A stretch of DNA of 64,000 bases from Sulfitobacter sp. OXR-159 (GCF_034377145.1 NZ_CP139707.1:877001-941000), one strand, 5' to 3'. Counted from the stretch's first letter, positions 8,458-17,466 are shown. Notes: generated by a model from the letters alone, not told the origin. Program-made: numbers and translations.

Positions 8458-9677
8458 AGCGGCTGGCCCTGATCACCGCCCTCTGCGGCGCGAGCCTTGT
8501 TCCTGCTGAGGCGCAGGAGCTTGCCTCCTCCGAAGTGGAGCGGGGCCGCTACTTGACGCAGGCGGGCGACTGCAAAGCCTGCCACACGGATATCGACAAC
8601 GACGGCATCCCCTTTGCCGGGGGCCGGGCGCTAAAAACACCTTTCGGCACGATCTATTCCGCTAACCTCACCCCGGAGGACGAGACCGGGCTGGGCCGCT
8701 GGTCGCGCGAGGATTTCTACAATGCGTTGAACGAGGGGATCGACGACGAGGGCCGCCACCTCTACCCGGCGATGCCCTATCCCTATTTCACCCTGATGAC
8801 CCGACAGCAGACCGATGCGATCTTTGCCTATCTGCAATCGCTCGAACCGGTGCATGTGGAGGAAGAGGAAAACGATCTGCCGTTTCCGCTCAACATCCGC
8901 ATGTCGGTGAGCGGCTGGAAGCTGTTGTTCTTCGAGGATGAGGAATTCGAGGTCGACCCGGACCGTTCCGAGGCATGGAACCGTGGCCGTTTCCTCGTCG
9001 ATGGGCCGCTGCACTGTGGCGGCTGTCACACCGGCAAGAACATCCTCGGTGCCGGCAAGGACGATGAATACCTGCGCGGCGGTACGCTGGAGAATTGGTT
9101 CGCCCCGAACATCCGCGGCGGTGAGAACGGCGGCATTGCGCATTGGAGCGAGGACGATATCTTCGAGTTCCTGAAATACGGACGCGCCAAACATACCGCC
9201 CCGATGCAGCGCATGGGCGAGGTTGTTTCGATTTCGACCCAGTTTCTGGAAGAGAAAGACCTGCGGTCCGTCGCCACCTATCTCAAAACCCTCGACGACA
9301 CGGCGCGCGAGCCGGGAGAGGCCCCCGAGACGGCGCGGATGGAGGCCGGGGAAGGGCTTTACTTTGACAATTGCGCTGCCTGTCACGTGGCCGATGCCTC
9401 GGGCGTGCCCTATTTCTTTGCGCCGCTCAGCACGTCGAACAAACTACACGCCAAGGATCCTTCGACCGCGATCCGTGTCATCCTCGGCGGCGCCCGCGCC
9501 CAGCCGACCGAAACGATCCCCAGCATGCTGGCCATGCCACCCTTTGCGTGGAAACTCACCGACACGCAGATCGCCGACCTGCTGACCTACCTGCGCAATA
9601 CCGGGGACCGCCAGAGCGGCGCGGTCTCGGCGGAGGCCGTGGCCGAGATGCGCAAATATCTAGCCGAGGAATATTGA
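8454..9677 (+). CDS. Triheme cytochrome c subunit of the membrane dehydrogenase
   Basis: A 407-residue protein with a cleavable signal (ending AEAQE at about residue 22) and three heme c motifs: CKACH at 40-44, CGGCH near 190 and CAACH near 310. This three-heme layout is standard for the cytochrome subunit of gluconate, sorbitol and alcohol dehydrogenases, which pass electrons to ubiquinone. Its ATG overlaps the flavoprotein stop (ATGA), so the three genes form one operon. The C-terminus (AEMRKYLAEEY) is amphipathic and may contact the membrane. Confidence 0.93.
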   Translation: MKRLALITALCGASLVPAEAQELASSEVERGRYLTQAGDCKACHTDIDNDGIPFAGGRALKTPFGTIYSANLTPEDETGLGRWSREDFYNALNEGIDDEGRHLYPAMPYPYFTLMTRQQTDAIFAYLQSLEPVHVEEEENDLPFPLNIRMSVSGWKLLFFEDEEFEVDPDRSEAWNRGRFLVDGPLHCGGCHTGKNILGAGKDDEYLRGGTLENWFAPNIRGGENGGIAHWSEDDIFEFLKYGRAKHTAPMQRMGEVVSISTQFLEEKDLRSVATYLKTLDDTAREPGEAPETARMEAGEGLYFDNCAACHVADASGVPYFFAPLSTSNKLHAKDPSTAIRVILGGARAQPTETIPSMLAMPPFAWKLTDTQIADLLTYLRNTGDRQSGAVSAEAVAEMRKYLAEEY

Positions 9678-9687
9678 GGGTGATCCG

Positions 9688-10053
9688 ATGAGAAATGCCG
9701 AGCCGTCGTTTGTCGCGACATTGAGCCTTGCGCTGTGCTTCTCGGGCGCGGCGATGTCGGAACCGCTCTATTTTGGCGAAGTGGAATACAATACCGATGA
9801 CCGCGTTGTCATGATTGCGATCGTAGAGCATTGTGCTGGCCTGCAGGCAGAGGTTGAGGCAGCAGAAATCGCCGGGCTTTCAAGAGATGATGACGAGGGC
9901 ATTAAGGAAGCTGGTGCAGGACAGCCAAAGCCTTTCGCCAACTCCCGCGGAATTACAGTAGACCGCCTTGCTTCAGGTAACGGGACGGGCGAACTGCCGG
10001 ACCTCTCTCTCGTATCTGCGAGGGACTGTGCCGCGGCTGGCATTACCTATTAG
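9688..10053 (+). CDS. Hypothetical exported protein
   Basis: A 121-residue protein starting ten bases after the cytochrome gene, with a GTGATCC stretch before the ATG. Residues 1-24 look like a signal peptide ending in GAAMSEP. The rest is acidic and has two cysteines, but no domain I recognise. Its spacing suggests co-transcription with the dehydrogenase, but base use is less GC-rich in its second half. It is the last gene before the integrated element. Confidence 0.55.
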   Translation: MRNAEPSFVATLSLALCFSGAAMSEPLYFGEVEYNTDDRVVMIAIVEHCAGLQAEVEAAEIAGLSRDDDEGIKEAGAGQPKPFANSRGITVDRLASGNGTGELPDLSLVSARDCAAAGITY

Positions 10054-10166
10054 GGGAAAGCCGCCATTTTTTTCTGGGGGGGGGCGCCTGCAGACGTTAA
10101 GGGCCGCTTTCGGCTAACTCAGCGTCCCCCAACGGGGGCAAAACGACCGGATATGCATAAAGATAA

Positions 10167-10216
10167 AATGGAGGCGAGTACCGGAATCGAACCGGTGTAC
10201 ACGGATTTGCAATCCA
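10167..10216. repeat. attL: 50-bp copy of the tRNA-Cys 3' half
   Basis: This sequence is identical to 25663-25712 over 50 bases and diverges on both sides (flanking base a versus t on the left, aaaa versus gctg on the right). It corresponds to the anticodon stem-loop through the CCA end of tRNA-Cys on the minus strand plus three bases. It is the host remnant left behind when the element restored the tRNA from its own attP copy. Confidence 0.92.
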
Positions 10217-10740
10217 AAACACCAAACTGTTTTTAAACGATATTCCTGTAAAATGCACCGCCAAGAGCCTACGGGGCATCAATAGGTTACGAACAACACG
10301 TAAAATGGTTGTGGGGAACAATAGTGTTCTATCTGGCTCCCCGATAACACTTCCAGTGCCGGAAATCCCACTTCCCATAACTCACCGCCGCCGGTTTGCT
10401 TTGCAAGGTGAGGCGGGTGAACGTGTGAGGTCAGGTTGCCGGGGGACGGGGCCTTTTGGCACGCCGGGGGAAATCAAACTTGCGGGCATATCGCCTATTG
10501 CTATGCCGGTTTCCTTGCTGATCCTGTATTTCCCCGATAGCGCGTCTGTGCCCGGCACCGCGTCAGCGCGCCCCCGCATGCATTTTCGCCCCGCTGCTAC
10601 CGCAATCCCGCGCCCCGGTGTGGTCGTTGGGTGCGGTAGAGCACTGGCATCACCTCTTGCTAAGGGAACTAATGCAGGCGTTGTCGTAGTCCGGCAGCGA
10701 AAATTTCTGGGAAGAGCGGCGATACTTGTAGCCCACATTT
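10217..10740. other. Left end of the element, no credible gene
   Basis: About 520 bases between attL and the IS1380-like transposase region. Overlapping open frames on both strands (about 10305-10757 plus, 10382-10738 minus) lack recognisable domains, ribosome binding sites or family-like composition. Two copies of GTAAAATG (10249-10256 and 10300-10307) lie close to attL and may be integrase arm sites. Confidence 0.5.
10249..10307. repeat. Candidate integrase arm-type sites, left pair
   Basis: The octamer GTAAAATG occurs at 10249-10256 and 10300-10307, within 100 bases of attL. The same octamer occurs twice within 65 bases of attR, in the same orientation. Short repeats on both arms of an att site are typical binding sites for the N-terminal domain of tyrosine integrases. 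The assignment is inference from position. Confidence 0.4.
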
Positions 10741-10825
10741 CCCAAGTAAGGCGCTGATTTCGCTGTCCTGACCATTATATTTCCTATATAAAACATGGTG
10801 TTGAAGGCTGCGAGGGGCGCGTTTC

Positions 10826-12181
10826 ATGGATCACCCAGAGGGTGCGGGCTTGCAACGGGCAGATCGGGTGGATTTCGACCCTCGCGTGCGGCTGGAATTT
10901 CGCGGCACGCAGCTCAGTTCCGACGGCGGCCTTCTGGTGATGCGCGAGCTTGATGACGCGCTCGGGTTGTCCGATTTGGCGTCAGCGGCGCTGCGCGATA
11001 CTCGCTCTGGCAAGAACACGGTCCATCGGCTCGACGGCCTGTTCCGGCAATCAGTCTTTGGGCGGCTGGCCGGATACGAGGATGTCAACGACGCCAACCG
11101 TCTCGCCTGCGATCCGGTCATGCGCCAAGTTGTCGGCGGCAGAGCGGTCGATGCACAAGCGGCCTCGGCATCGCAGATGGGACGGTTCGAGACCGAGACG
11201 CTGGCTCTGGCCGGGAACCGTGCCGCGCTGGCCGACCTGAACGGGCAATGGATCGACCGGTTCCATGACCGTAACGGGCTGAAGTACATCGTTCTGGACA
11301 TGGACAGCTCGGTCAGCCCGACCCATGGCGACCAGGAAGGGTCCGCCTGGAATGGCCATTTCGACTGTAGCTGCTATCACCCCAACTTTCTGTTCAACCA
11401 GTTCGGGATGCTGGAACGCTGCGCCCTGCGCCATGGCAACGTCCACAGCGCCGATGGCTGGCGTGATGTTCTCGACCCCGTCATTGCGCGCTACGCGGAG
11501 CGCGACCTTGGTGGCAGGTTCTTCCGGGCCGATGCTGCCTACGCGATCCCGGCGATCTATGAGCGATTGGAAGAAGCGCGGTTCTTCTACGCCATCCGGC
11601 TGCCCGCAAACGCGGTCCTCAAGGACAAGATCGCGCATCGGCTAACGCGCCCTGTCGGGCGGCCGTCACTGACCAAGGTCAAGCGGTTCTTCGAGGAATT
11701 CGAGTATCAGGCGGCGTCCTGGGACAAGGAACGCCGGGTGATCGCCAAGATCGAATGGCATCCGGGCGAACTGTTCCCGCGTGTCGGCTTCATCGTCACC
11801 AACCTGCCGATGGAGCCGGACTGGGTGGTGCGGTTCTACAACCAGCGCGGCACCGCCGAGCAGCACATCAAAGAGGGCAAATACGCCTTTCGCTGGACGC
11901 GGCTGTCGTGCCGGAAGTTCCGCGACAATGAGGTGCGGCTGCAACTGCACGCCCTGGCGTACAACCTGGCCACCTTCTTGCGCTGCATCGAGCTGCCCGA
12001 AGCCATGGCCGACTGGTCGTTGACCAGCCTGCAACTGAAGCTGATCAAGATCGGGGCACGTGTGGTCCGTCACGCCCGCACCATCACCTTCCAGCTGGCC
12101 GAGGTCGCTGTCACCGGCACGATGGTACGCGCCATCCTCGCCGCTATCCGCCGATTGCGAGCGCCACCGCTATGCGCATGA
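10826..12181 (+). CDS. IS1380-family transposase
   Basis: A 451-residue DDE transposase. The N-terminal segment LEFRGTQLSSDGGLLVMREL is the characteristic IS1380 opening; IVLDMDSSVSPTHGDQEG carries the first catalytic Asp, and the YNQRGTAEQHIKEGKYAF segment holds the catalytic Glu region. It appears full length. A possible terminal inverted repeat pairs CCCAAGTAAGGCG at 10741 with CGCCGCCCCTGGG at 12244-12256, but the match is imperfect and no target duplication was found, so the element ends are left open. What it interrupted cannot be told. Confidence 0.93.
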   Translation: MDHPEGAGLQRADRVDFDPRVRLEFRGTQLSSDGGLLVMRELDDALGLSDLASAALRDTRSGKNTVHRLDGLFRQSVFGRLAGYEDVNDANRLACDPVMRQVVGGRAVDAQAASASQMGRFETETLALAGNRAALADLNGQWIDRFHDRNGLKYIVLDMDSSVSPTHGDQEGSAWNGHFDCSCYHPNFLFNQFGMLERCALRHGNVHSADGWRDVLDPVIARYAERDLGGRFFRADAAYAIPAIYERLEEARFFYAIRLPANAVLKDKIAHRLTRPVGRPSLTKVKRFFEEFEYQAASWDKERRVIAKIEWHPGELFPRVGFIVTNLPMEPDWVVRFYNQRGTAEQHIKEGKYAFRWTRLSCRKFRDNEVRLQLHALAYNLATFLRCIELPEAMADWSLTSLQLKLIKIGARVVRHARTITFQLAEVAVTGTMVRAILAAIRRLRAPPLCA

Positions 12182-12633
12182 TCGCGATCCACGCTCAAAC
12201 TGAACGAAAGCGGCTGGACAGATCTGTCCGCTGCGCTGAAAAACGCCGCCCCTGGGCAAGGAAACAGCGGCTTCGCGGTCTGATCCGTCCAGATCCAGCA
12301 GTCTGCGCGACCGCAGGTGCCGCTTGCGGCAGAAAATCCTTGTCTAGCGATCGGATACAGGCGATCTTCACCTCAAACGACACGCCACCTGGGGAATGCA
12401 GGTTGTAGAGCTACCTCACCTCCCTCACCTCTGCCTCACCCTATTTTCTCTATCTAACTATTTGAAAATAAAGGAGTGGGTAAAGAAGGTGAAGGAGGTG
12501 AGGCTGTATACACATATGAGAAAATTCATATATAGCCACAAATATGGCTACAATGGTTGGCCACCACCAGCTTCACCTCCCCCACCCGCCATAGGTTCTT
12601 TGGGGCTTCATCCTGCATGGGTAATTCGCGCGC
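12182..12633. repeat. Non-coding region with clustered CCTCACC repeats and palindromes
   Basis: The stretch 12366-12586 carries repeated motifs of the type CCTCACC: on the plus strand near 12366, 12414, 12424, 12434 and 12572, and inverted as GGTGAAGGAGGTGAGG at 12488-12503. The two halves can form a long imperfect hairpin around an AT-rich centre (12440-12475). A perfect TAGCCA/TGGCTA palindrome follows at 12533-12550. The local sequence is AT-rich, unlike its surroundings. Iterated motifs plus an AT-rich centre would suit a replication origin or a regulator cluster, but no replication gene is nearby. Confidence 0.5.
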
Positions 12634-12792
12634 ATGGATGGTCTGCGTTTCGCCCGGCTCGGCACACTTGCGGTTTGGGTTGTGGTTGTTGTCTTTGCCC
12701 TGCCAATGGCCGTTTGGCCTGCGATGATCTGCAGATCAGATCGGCCCGGGCACCACCTCGATTTTCGGATTCATCAGAAACCGGAAATTTGA
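12634..12792 (+). CDS. Possible small single-pass membrane protein (52 aa)
   Basis: A 52-codon frame starting at ATG 12634 and ending 11 bases before the next gene. Residues 9-32 are strongly hydrophobic (LGTLAVWVVVVVFALPMAVW), followed by a basic, histidine-containing tail. No good ribosome binding site precedes it. Its position ahead of the capsid operon makes a phage-type small membrane protein possible, but this is only a reading-frame call with weak support. Confidence 0.35.
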   Translation: MDGLRFARLGTLAVWVVVVVFALPMAVWPAMICRSDRPGHHLDFRIHQKPEI

Positions 12793-12803
12793 TGAGGTCA
12801 GCC

Positions 12804-13187
12804 ATGAGCGACCAGAATGACAAAGTCGAAACTGACGCGGCAACCCGCGCCGATGTGGTTGCCGCATCGCTGGCGATGCTTGTCCGTGCTCTCTACGAAG
12901 CGGGCGTGTCCCAGCCGGTTGCAATGAATTGCCTGCGCAATGCACCCGATATGATCGAAGCGGCCCTGACACGGGGCGCGGGCGCGCTGATTGTCTATCG
13001 TCTCAATCCGGATGCGCCACGCGGCATTGTGAGCGACCGGCAAGTGCGGCTTGAGGCTTTCACTGCCGAGGCCCGCGCGAAGAATGCGCCGCTGTTTGGA
13101 TTGAACCCGCATCGGGTTGCCCGGCTCGCCGCTGCAGTGCGTGCAGATAGTTGCCCGGAACCGCACGCCACCCCTACAAAATATTAA
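12804..13187 (+). CDS. Hypothetical protein of the integrated element
   Basis: A 127-residue soluble protein starting at ATG 12804 with GAGGTC eight bases upstream. It lies 16 bases ahead of the capsid gene and is probably co-transcribed. The sequence has a helical central part (VVAASLAMLVRALYEAGVSQ) and a basic C-terminus; I do not recognise a family. A longer open frame upstream to 12396 has low-complexity, non-protein-like content and is not taken. Confidence 0.65.
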   Translation: MSDQNDKVETDAATRADVVAASLAMLVRALYEAGVSQPVAMNCLRNAPDMIEAALTRGAGALIVYRLNPDAPRGIVSDRQVRLEAFTAEARAKNAPLFGLNPHRVARLAAAVRADSCPEPHATPTKY

Positions 13188-13203
13188 GATAAGGATGCTT
13201 AGA

Positions 13204-15033
13204 ATGAAGGATGTCCAAGAAGGCATGGAGCTGACCCGTGCTGCATTTGATTTGGTGGTGAAACCGGGCGACCCGGAAAGTCGCTCGGTGACCCTCTCTT
13301 TCTCTTCAGAGAAACCCTATCTGCGGGACGATGGCTGGGAAATCCTCGGCCATAGACAAGGCGAGGTGTTGTTGACCCGATTGGTTTCGGGAACTGCGCC
13401 ATTGCTGAAAGACCACAAGCGTGATCTTGATTCCATGATCGGGTGCGTGGAAACGGCCAAAGTAATCGGTGGGCGCGGGCAAGCGGTGGTACGCTTTGAC
13501 CGGTCTGCCGAGGGCGAAAAGATGCTGGCCCGAGTAAAGGCCGGTGAGGTCAAATGCGTTTCGGTTGGCTACCGGGTGCATGATTTTCAACGCTCTGGCG
13601 AGCGTGATGGCCTACCGATCACGAGGGCGACCCGCTGGGAACCCTTTGAAATTTCACTTGTTGCCGTACCCGCTGACGAAACCGTTGGTATCGGGCGTTC
13701 TGCGGGCAGCGACAAGCGAGCCAATCCCAAAAAAACGGTACATAAAATGACCCATGCAAATACGAATCTTGCCAACTCGGGCGGCAACAACACCGCGGTG
13801 ATCAACGAACGCAGTCGCATCGCGGAAATCCAAGCGATAGGCCGCCAGTTTGAGATGCAGGATGCGGAAGTCTCTGACGCTATCGAAAATGGCACCTCGG
13901 TTGACCGCTTTCGCAGCCTTGTGATGGACCAGATCGGCAGCCGCGATGGTGCGACCGAGTCCATTGTGACCACCCCAGCGATCAAACGCAGCGGAGAACG
14001 CCCGTACTCGCTCACACGCGCCCTGAATGCCCATTTGACCCGTGACTGGTCTGAGGCGGGTTTTGAGCGCGAGGTGGGGCAGGAAGTAACCCGTCAGATG
14101 GGCAAATCCCCCAACGGCCTCTATGTTCCCGAAGTTGCGCTGGCTGAGCGTGATCTGTTGACCACTTCAAACGCCGCATCACTGATCGGCACCCAGCAGG
14201 CCGGTGATGCCTTTATTGACGCTCTGCGCCCCGAAACGCAGGTGATGGAGCTCGGCGCCACCGTGTTGCCCGGCTTGCGACAGAACGTATCGGTGCCGCG
14301 TATGCCAGCCGGTACGAGCGCGCAGTGGATCGCCGAGGACTCAGAAGCGCTCGAATCCACCCCTGACTTTGATGCCATCACCTTGGGGATGCGCCAGTTA
14401 AGCGCGCACACTCGCATGAGCCGCCGGCAACTCAAGCAATCGGTCCCCGGGCTGGACGCCATTTTGCAGAATGACTTACGCCGCCAAATCGCTGTTGCGG
14501 TTGACCTTGCGGCGATCAACGGTGCTGGGACAGCCATTGAGCCGCGCGGCATTCTCAACATGCCTGGCATTGGGTCCGTCGAGATTGGCCCAGACGGTGG
14601 TACGCCTAAATTCCCGTTCATCACACGGCTAATGTCAGAGGTGCAGGGGGCAAATATCGCAGGAAACGCCTATGGCTACCTAACTAACTACAAGGTGAAA
14701 GGTCGTCTGCTCTCGCTGGCCATGGCTGATGGGGCGCAGCAGATGATCCTAACAATGGATCAGCACGGCCCGATGATCGCCGGTTACCGGGCTGCGTTCT
14801 CCGGTTTGATTCCTGCTAATGGCACGAAGGGCGCGGGCACCGATCTGTCTACAATGATTTTTGGCAACTGGTCTGATCTACTGATCGGCCAGTGGGGCGG
14901 TATCGACATTATTGTTGATGAAATGACCGAGGCCCCCAAGGGAAACGTGCGGATCGTAGCGCATAGCGAATGGGATATCGCGGTGCGCCATCCCGAGGCC
15001 TTCGCTGCCGTTACCGACATCGTGACGGAATAG
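13204..15033 (+). CDS. HK97-type prohead protease fused to major capsid protein
   Basis: A 609-residue fusion. Residues 1 to about 185 form the prohead protease: LLKDHKRDLDS with the catalytic His, CVSVGYRV with the catalytic Ser, and WEPFEISLVAVPADE, the family signature. After a linker around 190-260 comes an HK97 gp5-like capsid fold, with conserved ending KGNVRIVAHSEWDIAVRHPEAFA. In head assembly the protease cuts the scaffolding segment and is then lost. The start chosen is ATG 13204, with AAGGA eight bases upstream; ATG 13195 is possible. No portal or terminase gene accompanies it, which is unusual. Confidence 0.92.
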   Translation: MKDVQEGMELTRAAFDLVVKPGDPESRSVTLSFSSEKPYLRDDGWEILGHRQGEVLLTRLVSGTAPLLKDHKRDLDSMIGCVETAKVIGGRGQAVVRFDRSAEGEKMLARVKAGEVKCVSVGYRVHDFQRSGERDGLPITRATRWEPFEISLVAVPADETVGIGRSAGSDKRANPKKTVHKMTHANTNLANSGGNNTAVINERSRIAEIQAIGRQFEMQDAEVSDAIENGTSVDRFRSLVMDQIGSRDGATESIVTTPAIKRSGERPYSLTRALNAHLTRDWSEAGFEREVGQEVTRQMGKSPNGLYVPEVALAERDLLTTSNAASLIGTQQAGDAFIDALRPETQVMELGATVLPGLRQNVSVPRMPAGTSAQWIAEDSEALESTPDFDAITLGMRQLSAHTRMSRRQLKQSVPGLDAILQNDLRRQIAVAVDLAAINGAGTAIEPRGILNMPGIGSVEIGPDGGTPKFPFITRLMSEVQGANIAGNAYGYLTNYKVKGRLLSLAMADGAQQMILTMDQHGPMIAGYRAAFSGLIPANGTKGAGTDLSTMIFGNWSDLLIGQWGGIDIIVDEMTEAPKGNVRIVAHSEWDIAVRHPEAFAAVTDIVTE

Positions 15034-15303
15034 GACAGCAAGGCGCGCAGCAAAACCGCTGCGCGCCAGTCGCTTTGCACACCCCAGAAAGATCAAATAA
15101 GTAGGCTGTCCGAATGCATGTACGGAATGCCGATATCGGCCCGTAGCGGACATAGCCCCAAGATAAAAGTGCTGCGATGCGGCCCGTCGAAGTGGCCATT
15201 TGCTAGGAATGAAACTATCAAAGTTGAGTGGGCTAACAATCTACCGACAAAGCAGCAGTTCGTTGCAGCCGGGTCAAAGGCCGTATTCCATTTGTCAGTT
15301 AGC
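15034..15303. other. Gap between capsid gene and disrupted HEPN gene
   Basis: A 270-base stretch between convergent genes. A short plus frame (15118-15315) has no recognisable features. Nothing else could be supported. Confidence 0.4.
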
Positions 15304-15883
15304 TTACTTCAGTGAGTCCTGAAAAATGAAAGCGCGCCCCCGTTGCTTGGGAATTCGCCAAACAATGGCTGCTCTATCAGACTTCAAATTTCGCATGTAT
15401 CGTTGATATTCTGATGTCGCAAAATCAAAACAAGATTCAAAGGTATTGAAGCCGCCTTTCCATGAGGAAACCTCTACACAGAAATTCAGTGCCTGATCGA
15501 AGTAATCGTGAGCACTTTCAACTAGGTATTTTGTGTGGTTGGGGCTATCCCCTGCATGAACAATGCCATTACGGCATCTGTAGATACGATAAAACTGCCA
15601 AGTAACAAGACGTTCATGTTGCTCTAAGCGCGCTCGTGCTTTTTCAGGGTCGCGCAACAATTCAACGATAGATGTGATGCGGTACCGCAGAAGCTCAAAA
15701 TCACGGCACTTAGTCAGAAGATCTCTTAAATCAGCGTCATTCTCTTCTTCACGCAAAAGCTGCATGAACTTCTCATACAACGGTAGGGAATTATCGATTT
15801 TTGACTTCTTAAGGATGGCTGAAAAACAATACCTATCCCAACGCAATAGATCTGTTAGAAGCGTTATTGTAAGGCGCTTGTAG
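15304..15883 (-). pseudogene. C-terminal part of a HEPN-domain protein, separated by IS66 insertion
   Basis: This is the 3' portion of the gene whose 5' portion lies at 20653-21880. The 8-bp duplication GCTTGTAG (15876-15883 and 20653-20660) marks the insertion, and joining across it restores one 600-codon frame in phase. In the restored protein, residues 511-516 read RNGIVH, the R-x4-H signature of HEPN ribonucleases, followed by HAGDSPNHTKYL. HEPN proteins of this layout (Apea-like C-terminal domain) are often RNA-cutting defence proteins. The reading frame continues upstream into the transposon but only in artefactual sequence. Confidence 0.8.
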
Positions 15884-15899
15884 GTAAGCGGTGCGCTGG

Positions 15900-17411
15900 T
15901 CACACGGGTTTGGCGTAATTCCAAGGCAGCAGTTCGTTGATGTCGGTTTGTTTGTGTCCTTGGGCGATAGCTGTCAGGACACCTGACAGATAGCCGTGGG
16001 GCTCGATCCCATTGAGTTTGCAGGTCTCGATCAGGGAGGCGATGACGGCCCAGTTTTGCGCCCCGGCATCGTGTCCGGCGAAGAGCGCATTTTTGCGGTT
16101 GAGGGCTATGGGACGGATGGTGCGCTCGACTGGATTGTTGTCGAGTTCGATGCGGCCATCGGTGAGGAACAGGCACAGCCCGTCCCAGTATTTGGCGATG
16201 TATTTCAGGGCTTCTCCAGTCGGAGATTTGCTTGAGACGCGGGCGCGGCTTTGTGCGAGCCAAAGCTCGAAGGCATCGATGATGGGTCTTGAGCGTTTCT
16301 GTCGTGCAGCGCTGCGTTGGTCGGCAGACAGGCCGCGCAGGTCTTTTTCGATGCGGTAGAGTGCCTGGATTTGGTTCAGACCTTCCTGCGCGATTGGTGC
16401 CGCTCCGGATTGGGTAACATCATGCAGTTTGCGGCGGGCATGGGCCCAGCAATAGGCCAGCGTCACATCCTGCGTCGGACGTTTCAGCAAGCGGTTATAG
16501 CCTGCGTAGCCGTCCACCTGCAGGGTGCCGCTAAAGCCGTTCAAAATATTATCTGCGTGCTGGCCGGATCGTCCCGGGGCATATGTGAAGGCCACACCGG
16601 GAGGATCATCACCACTCCATGGCTTGTCATTGCGGGCAAGCGCCCAAAAGTATCCTGTTTTTGTGCGTTTGCGCCCGGGTGCCAGAACCGGCGCGGGCGT
16701 TTCATCCATAAAGAGCTTGGTGGAGCGTTTCAGGTCGTCCATGAGCGCATTATAAACCGGGGTCAATTCGAACGCCGATTTGCCAACCCACGCCGCCAAG
16801 GTCGAGCGATCCAGATCTATCCCCTGACGGCTGTAAATCTGTGCTTGCCGGTAAAGAGGCAGGTGATCCGCGTATTTGGAGACGAGCACATGCGCCAGCG
16901 TGGCCTCGGTCGGCATGCCACCTGCGATAATGTGGGCCGGTGCGGGCACTTGGGTGACCCCACCCTCACAGGACCGGCAGGCGTATTTGGGCCGCCGGGT
17001 GACAATCACCCGGAACTGCGCCGGAATGATGTCCAAGCGTTCGCTGACATCTTCGCCAATGACATGACGTTCAGTTCCACACGCGCATGACAACTCTGGC
17101 TCAATGACAACCTCCACCCGTTCCAGATGTTTGGGCAGTGATCCGCGATTAGTTTGGCGAGGCTTTGGGGGCCGCACAGGCGCGGTGCGCGCGTCGGCGT
17201 CGATCTCGGCTTCCACCTGCGCGATGGCCGTCTCGATATCTTCGAGTTCCAGCTCATATTGGGCCGGATCGATCTTCTCGGACTTGGCCCCGAAGAGCGC
17301 CTTTTTGAAGGAAGCGACCAAGGCTTCCAGCCGCGCATTCTGATCCTGCTGCGCACGGATGATCGCCTTCAATTCGGCAATGTCATCAGGCAATTCGTCA
17401 GGTGCAGTCAT
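15900..17411 (-). CDS. tnpC: IS66-family transposase TnpC, left unit
   Basis: About 503 residues, starting at ATG 17411 (an in-frame ATG at 17423 is also possible). It has an N-terminal leucine-zipper-like coiled coil (AELKAIIRAQQDQNARLEAL), a zinc-finger region with CACG and CRSC, the DDE transposase core with FMDETPAPVL and QVDGYAGYN, and the C-terminal IS66 tail RIELDNNPVERTIRPIALNRKN. It is the catalytic protein of the unit. Confidence 0.93.
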   Translation of the reverse strand: MTAPDELPDDIAELKAIIRAQQDQNARLEALVASFKKALFGAKSEKIDPAQYELELEDIETAIAQVEAEIDADARTAPVRPPKPRQTNRGSLPKHLERVEVVIEPELSCACGTERHVIGEDVSERLDIIPAQFRVIVTRRPKYACRSCEGGVTQVPAPAHIIAGGMPTEATLAHVLVSKYADHLPLYRQAQIYSRQGIDLDRSTLAAWVGKSAFELTPVYNALMDDLKRSTKLFMDETPAPVLAPGRKRTKTGYFWALARNDKPWSGDDPPGVAFTYAPGRSGQHADNILNGFSGTLQVDGYAGYNRLLKRPTQDVTLAYCWAHARRKLHDVTQSGAAPIAQEGLNQIQALYRIEKDLRGLSADQRSAARQKRSRPIIDAFELWLAQSRARVSSKSPTGEALKYIAKYWDGLCLFLTDGRIELDNNPVERTIRPIALNRKNALFAGHDAGAQNWAVIASLIETCKLNGIEPHGYLSGVLTAIAQGHKQTDINELLPWNYAKPV

Positions 17412-17466
17412 GACCGATACCATAGCAAAACAAGGGCCGAATGACCCGTGCAAACGTGCCAGTGAG

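Noticed and set aside
10305..10757. 150-residue plus frame at the left end of the element
   Set aside because: No family-like segment or ribosome binding site, and an overlapping minus frame is equally long; it reads like chance in GC-rich DNA.
10741..12256. Exact limits of the IS1380-like element from an imperfect CCCAAGTAAGGCG / CGCCGCCCCTGGG pair
   Set aside because: The repeat matches in about 9 of 13 bases and no 4-bp target duplication was found, so I kept only the transposase gene.
12396..12803. N-terminal extension of the 127-residue hypothetical protein
   Set aside because: The added residues come from the repeat region and are Pro/Leu-rich without protein-like pattern; ATG 12804 has a better ribosome binding site.
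15900..16263. Upstream part of the 319-residue minus frame ending at 15304
   Set aside because: The sequence above 15883 is an out-of-frame reading of the IS66 transposase; only 15304-15883 is real HEPN-gene sequence.
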